From the NCBI RefSeq assembly GCF_008830185.1, contig NZ_WAGX01000005.1:1426001-1490000 (forward strand): a DNA stretch of 64,000 nt. Reading direction: 5' to 3'. Position numbers and translations under genes: made by a program. Under the pieces are notes generated by a model. The model did no database searches, was not told where the DNA came from, and worked only from the letters and a program-made list of their open reading frames with translations. Shown piece by piece: positions 35,195-43,570 of this stretch. Every line of letters begins with the position of its first letter. Within the stretch, counting starts at the first letter, position 1. This DNA is from Candidatus Galacturonatibacter soehngenii. Its GTDB lineage: Bacteria > Bacillota > Clostridia > Lachnospirales > Lachnospiraceae.

Positions 35195-36733
35195 TTACTC
35201 TCCCTTACTTGATTTCACAATTCGTGCCATAATTCGTTCCTGGCTAGCCTCCGCTGCATCCAATTCACCTACAATTCTACCTTCATTCATAACATATATT
35301 CTGTCACACATTCCAAGAACCTCTGGAAGCTCTGAAGATATCATGATAACTGATTTTCCTGCTGCAACAAGGTTGTTAATGATACAATAAATCTCATATT
35401 TCGCACCAACATCAATTCCTCTTGTGGGTTCATCAAGAATTAAAATGTCTGGGTCAGCAAACATCCATTTTGCCAACAATACCTTTTGCTGATTCCCACC
35501 ACTTAAGTTTCCCACATTTTGCTCTACCGTTGGGCATTTTGTATTTAATTTTTCTTTATATTCTACTGCTACATTATATTCTTTATCTGTATCAATAATT
35601 GTGTGATTACTAACTTCCTTTAGGTTTGCAAGTGTCGTATTGATTTTTATTGGGTTTGAAAGTATAAGCCCATTTCCTTTTCTATCTTCTGTTACATAAG
35701 CTAATTTTTTATCTATGGCGTCTTTTACACTATGTAATGTAACCAATTCCCCATTTATTTTTAAGGTTCCAGAAATATTTGTACCATAGCTTTTTCCAAA
35801 AATACTCATTGCAAGTTCAGTTCTTCCAGCTCCCATAAGCCCTGATATACCAACCACTTCACCTTTTTTAACATGAAAGGATACCTTATCAACCACTTTT
35901 CTTTCTGTATATTGCGGATGATATACTGTCCAGTCAGTTACCTCCATGTTAACTGACCCAATCTTGTGTTCCTGACGCTTTGGGAAACGATCTGTTAAAT
36001 CTCTTCCTACCATACCTTTGATGATTCTATCCTCTGTAATGTTATCTTTTGCTTTGTCTAAAGTTTCTATAGTAGAACCATCTCGAATGATTGTAATTTT
36101 ATCTGCCACGTATGAGATTTCATTTAATTTATGAGAAATAATAATGGATGTCATTCCATTTTTCTTAAATTCCAATAACAAATCTAACAGTGCTTTTGAA
36201 TCGGTCTCATTTAGAGACGCGGTTGGCTCATCCAATATTAATAATTTTGCATTTTTAGCAAGTGCTTTTGCAATTTCTACTAGCTGCTGTTTTCCAACAC
36301 CAATATCTTTTATAAGTGTTCTAGAGGACTCTGACAGCCCTACCTGTCTTAACAGTTCATCTGATTTACCATATGTTTCGTTCCAGTCAATGGAGGTTTT
36401 TTTCCCTCTCTCATTTCCTAAAAAAATATTTTCACCAATTGTCATATGAGGAACCAATGCAAGCTCCTGATGAATGATAACAATTCCTTTTTCTTCACTA
36501 TCTTTAATCTTTGTAAATTTACAAATTTCGCCATTATAAGTAATATCACCCTCATAAGAGCCAAATGGATAGATACCGCTTAAGACGTTCATCAAAGTAG
36601 ATTTTCCAGCACCGTTTTCGCCCACTAAAGCGTGTATTTCTCCTTCTTCAACCTTAAGATTTACATTGTCAAGTGCTTTTACACCTGGGAAAGTCTTGGT
36701 TATATTCTTCATTTCCAACAATATCTTAGCCAA
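35195..36733 (-). CDS. mmsA: Monosaccharide ABC transporter ATPase (MmsA/GguA/XylG-like), double ABC
   Basis: A 512-residue protein of two fused ABC domains. The first has [16 protein letters not shown] (Walker A), an [15 protein letters not shown] signature and [10 protein letters not shown]. The second has [16 protein letters not shown] as a weakened Walker A, the [14 protein letters not shown] signature and [15 protein letters not shown]. This uneven pattern is typical of carbohydrate importers of the ribose class. The start is a TTG at 36733 with GGAGGG six bases upstream. An in-frame TTG at 36748 lies inside that site and is less likely. Confidence 0.92.
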   Translation of the reverse strand: MAKILLEMKNITKTFPGVKALDNVNLKVEEGEIHALVGENGAGKSTLMNVLSGIYPFGSYEGDITYNGEICKFTKIKDSEEKGIVIIHQELALVPHMTIGENIFLGNERGKKTSIDWNETYGKSDELLRQVGLSESSRTLIKDIGVGKQQLVEIAKALAKNAKLLILDEPTASLNETDSKALLDLLLEFKKNGMTSIIISHKLNEISYVADKITIIRDGSTIETLDKAKDNITEDRIIKGMVGRDLTDRFPKRQEHKIGSVNMEVTDWTVYHPQYTERKVVDKVSFHVKKGEVVGISGLMGAGRTELAMSIFGKSYGTNISGTLKINGELVTLHSVKDAIDKKLAYVTEDRKGNGLILSNPIKINTTLANLKEVSNHTIIDTDKEYNVAVEYKEKLNTKCPTVEQNVGNLSGGNQQKVLLAKWMFADPDILILDEPTRGIDVGAKYEIYCIINNLVAAGKSVIMISSELPEVLGMCDRIYVMNEGRIVGELDAAEASQERIMARIVKSSKGE

Positions 36734-36796
36734 AATAGATCCCTCCAATACTTCTTAAGGGTTGCTACCTCAATAGCAACCCATATATGTTTAGCC

Positions 36797-37954
36797 TTAC
36801 TCTAGGTCAGACTCTTTGTAGTAACCAGAGTCAATCAACAATTCTTTATAATTATCAATAAAAGCAAAAACAGGTTCGCAAAGATAACTTGGAATGATTC
36901 CTGTACCATTATCATAAGATTTTGTATCGTTAACTGGAGCTTCTCCACCCTTCATGATTGCATCAACCATTTTAACTACCTGTGCTGCCAAATCACGCGT
37001 ATCTTTAAAGATTGACATTGATTGTTTTCCTGCTTTCATATTCTTTATATTGGCGATATCACAATCTTGACCAGTGATAACAGGCCATTTACCTGTGTAG
37101 TTAGCTTCTAATGCATTTTCAACACCAAGTGCAGTAGAGTCATTGGAGCAAAGAACGACATCCAAATCAGTTCCGTCTGCGTAATAAGAACTAAGAATTG
37201 CTTCCATTCTTGATTGTGCAGTTTCGGTTGACCAGTTTGCAGTAGCTACGTCTGCAAAGTCTTTTGAACCAGATTTTACAACTAACTTACCTGACTCAAT
37301 ATAAGGATTTAAAACATCCATTGCGCCGCCATAGAAAAAGTTTGCATTGTTATCTCCTGGATCACCTGTAAATATTTCTAGATTAAAAGGTCCTTCTGCT
37401 GTTTCAAGATTAAGTGCCCCTACTATGTATTCACCTTGTTTCGTTCCAACCATATAATTATCAAAGGTTGCATAATAGCTTACTGCATCTGAGTTCATAA
37501 TCAAACGATCATATGCAATGACTTTAATTCCTGCATCCTTAGCTGCCTGAAGTGGTGTGCCAAGTGAATTTCCATCAATACTTGCAACAACTAATAAATC
37601 ACAGCCATTTGAAATCATATTTTCAATCTGAGATACCTGTGTTGCAACATCATTACTTGCATATTGTAAATCAACCTGATATCCTGCATCTTCCAATAGC
37701 TTTTTCATGTTTTCGCCATCTTGATTCCATCTTTGTAAATCTTTCGTAGGCATGGCTACTCCTACTAATCCCCCTTCTGATGAAGTGTCTTTTGCTGTAT
37801 CTGTGGTTTGTGCTTCATCCTTCGTTGTATCTGTGGTTTCGGTAGTGGCTTTTTCCTCTGTAGAAGATGTCTGAGTTGTTCCACTTCCACATCCAGCGAG
37901 CATCAATGTTGTCATGGCGCTCGCAAGCATTAAGCTGAGTAATCTTTTTTTCAT
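36797..37954 (-). CDS. chvE: ChvE-like sugar-binding lipoprotein of the ABC transporter
   Basis: A 385-residue lipoprotein with signal MKKRLLSLMLASAMTTLMLA and Cys at about 22 (LAGCGSG). A Thr/Ser-rich tether (about 25-60) is followed by a type I periplasmic binding fold (VGVAMPTKDLQRWNQDGENM, AGIKVIAYDRLIMNSD, VITGQDCDIANIKNM). The AYDRLI and GQD blocks match xylose/ChvE-type multiple-sugar binders. It feeds the MmsAB transporter. Its operon is separate from the sensor genes, because a terminator (38117-38154) lies between them. The ATG has GGGAGG upstream. Confidence 0.92.
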   Translation of the reverse strand: MKKRLLSLMLASAMTTLMLAGCGSGTTQTSSTEEKATTETTDTTKDEAQTTDTAKDTSSEGGLVGVAMPTKDLQRWNQDGENMKKLLEDAGYQVDLQYASNDVATQVSQIENMISNGCDLLVVASIDGNSLGTPLQAAKDAGIKVIAYDRLIMNSDAVSYYATFDNYMVGTKQGEYIVGALNLETAEGPFNLEIFTGDPGDNNANFFYGGAMDVLNPYIESGKLVVKSGSKDFADVATANWSTETAQSRMEAILSSYYADGTDLDVVLCSNDSTALGVENALEANYTGKWPVITGQDCDIANIKNMKAGKQSMSIFKDTRDLAAQVVKMVDAIMKGGEAPVNDTKSYDNGTGIIPSYLCEPVFAFIDNYKELLIDSGYYKESDLE

Positions 37955-37994
37955 ATAGCGTAAACCTCCCTGTAATAAATAATTGTTTTTAACT

Positions 37995-38042
37995 TGGAAT
38001 ACCCTTCATTCCAGTTATGTTATTTGCTACACTTAAACTATA
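37995..38042 (-). promoter_or_regulatory. Candidate promoter and operator of the ChvE/MmsAB operon
   Basis: A TATAGT -10-like box stands at 38037-38042 on the minus strand, with no good -35 box at normal spacing. That would fit a promoter needing an activator. Downstream of it is an inverted repeat TGGAAT-N7-ATTCCA (37995-38000 with 38008-38013). Both lie in the gap before the binding-protein gene. The link to the nearby YesN-like regulator is inference. Confidence 0.3.
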
Positions 38043-38116
38043 CCATTTTCCCTCTAGCACTTATTTGTCACCTTCTATATATTTTTATCTGGACATAACA
38101 AAATGAAAGCCAAATT

Positions 38117-38154
38117 AAAAAAAGGAATAGCACATTTTTAATTTGTGCTATTCC
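38117..38154 (-). terminator. Terminator of the sensor operon
   Basis: An 11-base-pair perfect stem (38124-38134 with 38144-38154) has a nine-base loop and is followed by a seven-T run on the minus strand (38117-38123). It is just past the stop of the second binding lipoprotein, so the sensor operon and the transporter operon are separate transcripts. Confidence 0.88.
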
Positions 38155-38177
38155 ATCTTAAATTACTCCTGATTTTC

Positions 38178-39209
38178 TTATTCTTCTGGGACATTTAAGT
38201 AAACATCTTCTCTTAGATGAAAGCCCGAATCAATGATTACTTCGTCCATATTTTTCGCTGTTACTGCAATTGGTTCTAATTTAATATAAGAAACCTCATA
38301 TTTGTTATCATGAATGGTGTCCGTTACTTCTATTTCTTCTCCCTTTGCAAGCATCACTGCATATTTTGCAGTGGCCTTAGCCAAGTTTTCAACTGGTTTA
38401 TATACCGTCATAAGCTGAACTCCTTCTACAATTCTTTGACAAGCATCCAAATCTGCGTCCTGCCCCACCACTGGAACAGTTCCAGCAAGCCTTCTTTCTG
38501 AAAGATACCTAACAGCCTGACCTGCCAAACTATCATTTCCGCACATGATGCCTCCTATCTTAACTGCAATCTGATAGTTGTCACTTAAATAAGAATATGC
38601 AAGCTCCGCCTTCCAACCATCGGCGTTCATAATATTGGCAACTTTGATTCCCCTGTTATCCATTACTTTATAAAAGCCTTTTTCAACAAAAGCAACATTC
38701 GTATCCGTCGTAGGACCACAAAGCATTAAAATCTCCTTGTTTTTATCAAGTTTACTAACGAGTGCCTCTGCCATAAGCTCGCCTACTTTTTCATTATCAA
38801 ACGATATATAAAGATCAACATTTGCTTCTGATATTAATCTGTCATAGGCAACTACTTTAATACCCGCCTTTTTTGCTTCCTTTACAACATCCGTTATTTC
38901 TTTTGAATCAATTGCAATAATAACAATTACATCCACTTGTTTGTCAATAAAATATTTTATTTGAGAAACCTGCGTTTCAAGGCTTCCATTTGCATTTTGA
39001 ACATTTACTTCTGCTCCTAATTCTTTTGCCGTTGTTACAAATACATCTCGATCTCGCTGCCATCTTTCTATTACAAAGGAATCAAAGCACATACCAATTT
39101 CTATTTTATCATCCTTTACATTATAACTTTGTATATTTGCATTTTTACTACATCCCGAAAGCATTAGAATCACACATACAAATGCGACGTAAGCCACAGC
39201 CTTTTTCAT
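38178..39209 (-). CDS. Second sugar-binding lipoprotein (XylF-like) of the sensor operon
   Basis: A 343-residue lipoprotein with signal peptide (VAYVAFVCVILMLSGC, Cys at about 20) and a type I binding fold. It is clearly related to the ChvE-like protein: VVKEAKKAGIKVVAYDRLI, LYISFDNEKVG and VPVVGQDADLDACQRI are all matched there. Its ATG overlaps the stop of the YesN-like regulator (ATGA), so it is translationally coupled to sensor genes rather than to a permease. It may present the sugar to the sensor kinase or serve as an additional binder for MmsAB. The terminator at 38117-38154 closes the operon. Confidence 0.85.
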   Translation of the reverse strand: MKKAVAYVAFVCVILMLSGCSKNANIQSYNVKDDKIEIGMCFDSFVIERWQRDRDVFVTTAKELGAEVNVQNANGSLETQVSQIKYFIDKQVDVIVIIAIDSKEITDVVKEAKKAGIKVVAYDRLISEANVDLYISFDNEKVGELMAEALVSKLDKNKEILMLCGPTTDTNVAFVEKGFYKVMDNRGIKVANIMNADGWKAELAYSYLSDNYQIAVKIGGIMCGNDSLAGQAVRYLSERRLAGTVPVVGQDADLDACQRIVEGVQLMTVYKPVENLAKATAKYAVMLAKGEEIEVTDTIHDNKYEVSYIKLEPIAVTAKNMDEVIIDSGFHLREDVYLNVPEE

Positions 39210-40810
39210 ACTTTTAGCCCCTTCCCCTCCTTGTATTCAGTTGGTGAAATTCCGATATTTTTTTTAAATATCCTGCTAAAATAATTAGGGTCTAAATATC
39301 CGATTTTACCGCATATTTCCTTCATACTCATGTCTGTATTCTGCAAGAGCTCTTTTGCACATTTTAATCTTATGTTTGTTAGATATTCTATAAAATTTTC
39401 TCCCGTTTCTTCTTTGAATAATTTACTAAAATAATAGGGACTGATATTTACTTCTTTTGATACTTCGTCTAAGGATATGTCTTTATGATAATACTTTTCT
39501 ATGTATTCTTTTGCTTTATCAATTACGCTACTTGAGGATTCTTCTTTTTTTACTTTCACATTCCTGCAAGCTGCAAAGATTTTTTCCATAAACCAGCCAC
39601 GAAAATCCTCTTTTTCCTTCATTTGATACAATACCGAAAGATAATCGCTTCTTGATCTGAATTCGTATATCATACCCCCACTTTCATAGGCTATTTGCTC
39701 TGCTCGTAATACAAATTCCAACGATTTTAACTTGATATCATCTTCAAATTCGCCATATTGTTCTACCATCCACTCAAAAAACTGGTTGGCTGCTTCATTA
39801 CAATTTGTAATATCTCCACGGGTTACCGCTTCAAAGAGCCTTTGTTCTAATTCAACTGGATAATCCTTTTCATATCCACATCCAATTGGTAAATCCTCCA
39901 CATGCGCAACCCTTCCCGTAGTACTAATCAATGCATTTAATGCCTCACTATATGATTTTGAGGCCTCATTGATATTTCTAACTTTACCTATACCAATTCG
40001 AAACTGTAAATCAAGCCTGTTTTTAAGCTTTCTAGACAATTGCCGTGCTCTCTCAATTAGTTCTATCCTTACCTCATAATCCATATTTTTTTCATTACAA
40101 GGCATCAAAACAGCAATTTTATTTGCCATAACAGGACCAATGATACCAGGAAAAAATTCTTTTATATACTCTCTAATATCTCGGTAACTTGATTGTATTC
40201 GAATTCCGCTTCCAATTGCATTGGTCATTCGATTATTTTCTTGGTTTTCTCCACAGACAAAGGAAATCATATAACCATAATCCACTAAAACCCCTAACAA
40301 TTGTTTATAATTCTCAATGTCCTCTTCAAAATGCTCTTGAAATAGGATTGAATAAATAAATCCACTTTCAATGACTGGAACTACATTTTCTAGCTTTTCT
40401 CTAATCAACAAATCATTTCTTCGTCGATTTCTTTCTTTATCAACAATCTCCATAGCATGCTTTAAAATAGTAACGATTTTATCCTGCATAATAGGCTTAT
40501 TAATATATTCCATAACCCCAAGATTGATAGATTCTTTCGCATAATCAAATTTATCATAAGCACTAATTACAATAAAAATAATAGAAGAATTGTTCTTACG
40601 AATCTCTTTCATTGCATCAATACCGTTAATACCAGGCATTTGAATATCTATAAAAGCAATGTCAGGCAAAAAAGTCTCCGATAACTCAATTACATTTCTT
40701 CCAGTTTTCGCAAACTCGACAATACATTTACCTTCAAAGTTCTTCTCAATAATAAATTTCAAAGCATCAATTACAATTCCTTCATCATCTGCTAACATAA
40801 TTTTGTACAT
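39206..40810 (-). CDS. YesN-like AraC-type response regulator
   Basis: A 534-residue cytoplasmic regulator. The receiver domain (1-120) has MLADDEG, the phosphorylation site Asp in IAFIDIQMPGINGI, and a Lys in YINKPI. The middle (150-410) is a helical region of the kind seen in YesN proteins. The C-terminal 100 residues are two AraC helix-turn-helix units (VNISPYYFSKLFKEETGENF and LDPNYFSRIFKKNIGISPTE). It is expected to activate the sugar operon next to it on phosphorylation by the kinase. It starts 26 bases inside the kinase gene, so translation is coupled. Confidence 0.9.
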   Translation of the reverse strand: MYKIMLADDEGIVIDALKFIIEKNFEGKCIVEFAKTGRNVIELSETFLPDIAFIDIQMPGINGIDAMKEIRKNNSSIIFIVISAYDKFDYAKESINLGVMEYINKPIMQDKIVTILKHAMEIVDKERNRRRNDLLIREKLENVVPVIESGFIYSILFQEHFEEDIENYKQLLGVLVDYGYMISFVCGENQENNRMTNAIGSGIRIQSSYRDIREYIKEFFPGIIGPVMANKIAVLMPCNEKNMDYEVRIELIERARQLSRKLKNRLDLQFRIGIGKVRNINEASKSYSEALNALISTTGRVAHVEDLPIGCGYEKDYPVELEQRLFEAVTRGDITNCNEAANQFFEWMVEQYGEFEDDIKLKSLEFVLRAEQIAYESGGMIYEFRSRSDYLSVLYQMKEKEDFRGWFMEKIFAACRNVKVKKEESSSSVIDKAKEYIEKYYHKDISLDEVSKEVNISPYYFSKLFKEETGENFIEYLTNIRLKCAKELLQNTDMSMKEICGKIGYLDPNYFSRIFKKNIGISPTEYKEGKGLKV

Positions 40811-42311
40811 TTGATTTTTCCCCCTCTATCGGAACATAAATAGCAACTTCGGTACCCATGTCTTTTCCAACACTCGTTATCTCTATTACATCTTGACAAG
40901 AAAAAAACAAACGAAGTCGATTTATTACGTTATCCAGTCCAACACCATTTGAATCCTTTGAAATGTCTTTGTCCTTTAGCCTATGATTCATTATTTTTTC
41001 AATAAGTTCTTTACTCATACCTATCCCGTTATCTCTTATACTAATACATACGTGATTATCTTCTCGAAATACCAATAACTCAATAACACCCTCCCATTCA
41101 ATATTTCGAATACCATAATTAATGCTATTTTCAATAATGGGCTGTAGAATCATACTCGGAATCTTTAAATCCAAATAGGTTTCATCTATCTTTTTTACAA
41201 ATTTAATTTCTCCTGAAAACCTTACATTTAATATGTATATATAGCTATCAACTAATTCTATTTCTTCTCTTAAGGTCACACATTCTTTATTATTTTGCAC
41301 GTTATAACGAAAAAATTCAGCCATGTGTTGAATGTATAAATAGGTTCGATCTGCTCCCTCAAGCATCGCAAGTTGTGCACCTGCATTTAACGTATTGAAT
41401 AAAAAATGCGGATTAATTTGCGCTTGCAGATAGCGAAGTCTTGCATCCTTTAGATGATTTTCCATAATCAATGCTTTTTCTTTCATAGAGCTTTGCAGCT
41501 CTATATTCTTTTTTATTTGCTCGATATAAACTTGAATGCTTAATACCATTTGATTAAATGCTTTGGTTACAACTCCAATTTCATCTTTTGATTCCACTTT
41601 TACTAATTCAATATCAAATTGTCCCTTTGCAACCTGATCTGCTGCTTCTGCCAACTTAATAATTGGGTTTATCATTTCTCTGGTAAATAGTAAAATTAAA
41701 ATAATATTTGCAATGGCGATTACGATTAAAATTCCAGTATTTATGACTTCCGAATATTTAAGAGAGGATAGCAACAATTGATAATTTTTTGTATTTTCTT
41801 TAAATTGTTCGTTGTTAAGACTATAGATATATGTATTAATATAGTCATAGATAATAGCTGCCTGCTCATAGGATACTCTATACTTTTCTACATTTCTTCC
41901 TCTTTTATACTCAATTGTTTTATCTGTAACCTCAAGATAATTAAGTGACATATTCTTAATATTTTTCTCAATAATTTTACTATCATCGTTTACTATTTGC
42001 TCATTGAGTCCACCAATTAAACGTATGTATTTATCTTCATTTTTATAGTATGATTCCATAGCATCTGAGCTTTTTGTATTCAAATACTCACTCATGGATT
42101 CTTGCACCTGTTTTAACACAGATTGTAGTTCATTTAAATTTACATTACTAATATAGACCTTATCTATTTCTGAAATCATTTTATTCATGTTTTGATTCAT
42201 TATCATGTTTACTGCAAGCAAAATACAGGACGTAAACAAAAATACTGCAATCAATTTGGTTTGTATGGAAAATCTAATATCTATTTTCTTATTTGGTTGT
42301 TTCCTCATCAT
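40785..42311 (-). CDS. YesM-like sensor histidine kinase
   Basis: A 508-residue kinase. It has two membrane helices (about 18-38 and 188-210) with an extracellular helical segment of about 150 residues between them, and a HAMP domain (about 210-262). A His_kinase domain follows, with the phospho-His in LQAQINPHFLFNTLNAG, then an HATPase domain (PSMILQPIIENSINYGI, SIRDNGIGMSKEL, NGVGLDNVINRLRLFF). It is the membrane sensor for the YesN-like protein. Because the extracellular part is small, the ligand may be sensed through the anchored binding protein encoded just upstream, whose gene overlaps by 23 bases. Confidence 0.9.
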   Translation of the reverse strand: MMRKQPNKKIDIRFSIQTKLIAVFLFTSCILLAVNMIMNQNMNKMISEIDKVYISNVNLNELQSVLKQVQESMSEYLNTKSSDAMESYYKNEDKYIRLIGGLNEQIVNDDSKIIEKNIKNMSLNYLEVTDKTIEYKRGRNVEKYRVSYEQAAIIYDYINTYIYSLNNEQFKENTKNYQLLLSSLKYSEVINTGILIVIAIANIILILLFTREMINPIIKLAEAADQVAKGQFDIELVKVESKDEIGVVTKAFNQMVLSIQVYIEQIKKNIELQSSMKEKALIMENHLKDARLRYLQAQINPHFLFNTLNAGAQLAMLEGADRTYLYIQHMAEFFRYNVQNNKECVTLREEIELVDSYIYILNVRFSGEIKFVKKIDETYLDLKIPSMILQPIIENSINYGIRNIEWEGVIELLVFREDNHVCISIRDNGIGMSKELIEKIMNHRLKDKDISKDSNGVGLDNVINRLRLFFSCQDVIEITSVGKDMGTEVAIYVPIEGEKSNVQNYVSR

Positions 42312-43329
42312 AAATTAGATACTCCCCAACATTCTCACTGGTAATAAGATTAATGTTTGCCGACACATATTCACTGACATGCCCTGTATTATTATATTCA
42401 TTTAAAGTATCGATACAATATTTTCCAAGCTCGTTGTAATCAATTGATATGGTTGAGTTAATCACTTCTCTGTCGATTGCAGTTAAAATAGTATCGGATG
42501 TATAGCAGCCAATAATATCTACCTCTCCAACCTTGTTATAATCAACTGCTGCTTGATAAGCACTTGTTGTACTTACCTCATCCAAACAAATCATAATATC
42601 AGGAATAGAATTTTCATTCATAAAGATATCTCTGACTGTTTCTTCTGTTCCAAAGGTACTTTTGTTGTTTATTGCCAGTGCCGTTAAATGATATTGATCT
42701 TCTTTCGTACTATCTTTCATTAAAGTATCACGAATTCCAGCATAGATTATATTATGTATCGTATTATTGGTATTTGAATTCATAAGTACTAAAATATCCA
42801 TCTCTTTTTCTTTTGCTATTTTTAGTACCTGCTCCCCATATACCTGTCCCATATTATAGCTATTGACCCCAACAAAGCTTTGTCTCTCACTGGTGGTGCA
42901 ATCCGATAAGATTGTGATTACGGGAATTTGTTTTTGGACAGCGGTATTAATCAAATCCGACAATGACTTACTGTCATCGCCCTCAATAATGACTCCATCA
43001 ACTTTAGATTGAATTGCAATCTCTAATAATTGGGCTTTCGTATAATTAACTGCAAGATTCTTTCCTGATTGCTCCAAAAAAATATTATATTTCTCACCCT
43101 CTGCTTTCGCACTTTTATACACAGCATCCCAGAACGTATCTGTCTTATCATCAACTATAAATGCATAATGTTTATTGTAAGGTTTGTATTCAACCGTATC
43201 GTATTGTTTTACATTAAGGGAATTTTTTAAATAGACAATACTGGTTCCTGTTAACACGATAATAATCATCAAAAAAATGACCAAAACCCACACCATGGTT
43301 TTGTTAGATAATAAATTTTTGCTTTTCAT
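42289..43329 (-). CDS. Membrane-anchored sugar-binding protein (XylFII-like sensor partner)
   Basis: A 346-residue protein with a single N-terminal helix (MVWVLVIFLMIIIVLTGTSI, about 12-31) and no Cys lipobox, so it is probably held by an uncleaved anchor. Then follows a type I periplasmic binding fold (HYAFIVDDKTDTFWDAVYKS, GVIIEGDDSKSLSDLINTAV, SFVGVNSYNMGQVYGEQV, IDYNELGKYCIDTL). It heads the sensor operon and overlaps the kinase gene. In Clostridium beijerinckii, XylFII, an anchored xylose-binding protein, activates the LytS/YesN pair that controls the xylose ABC transporter. This gene order fits that model. The ATG at 43329 has GAGGG five bases upstream. Confidence 0.82.
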   Translation of the reverse strand: MKSKNLLSNKTMVWVLVIFLMIIIVLTGTSIVYLKNSLNVKQYDTVEYKPYNKHYAFIVDDKTDTFWDAVYKSAKAEGEKYNIFLEQSGKNLAVNYTKAQLLEIAIQSKVDGVIIEGDDSKSLSDLINTAVQKQIPVITILSDCTTSERQSFVGVNSYNMGQVYGEQVLKIAKEKEMDILVLMNSNTNNTIHNIIYAGIRDTLMKDSTKEDQYHLTALAINNKSTFGTEETVRDIFMNENSIPDIMICLDEVSTTSAYQAAVDYNKVGEVDIIGCYTSDTILTAIDREVINSTISIDYNELGKYCIDTLNEYNNTGHVSEYVSANINLITSENVGEYLIYDEETTK

Positions 43330-43530
43330 ATATTCCCTCACACCGATTCATTCCAACTATGCATTGTTTCTATTATAATCTATAATTTCTCGTCTATATT
43401 ATACAATATTTACACTCCTATATCTATAGTTTTTATTTTTAGTATATAAATCAAGATATAAACTCAATATATTTGGTTGTTTTTATGTATTTTTAGTATC
43501 TTCTAACTTCAATATTTTTTTGTAACGTTT

Positions 43531-43567
43531 AAAAAAAGCTATTGCCTCTTCAAAGACAATAGCTTTT
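43531..43567 (-). terminator. Terminator of the TPR/P-loop gene
   Basis: An 11-base-pair stem (43534-43544 with 43557-43567) encloses a 12-base loop. A run of T follows on the minus strand (43531-43537). It starts four bases past the stop codon of the gene at 43571. Confidence 0.85.
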
Positions 43568-43570
43568 ACT

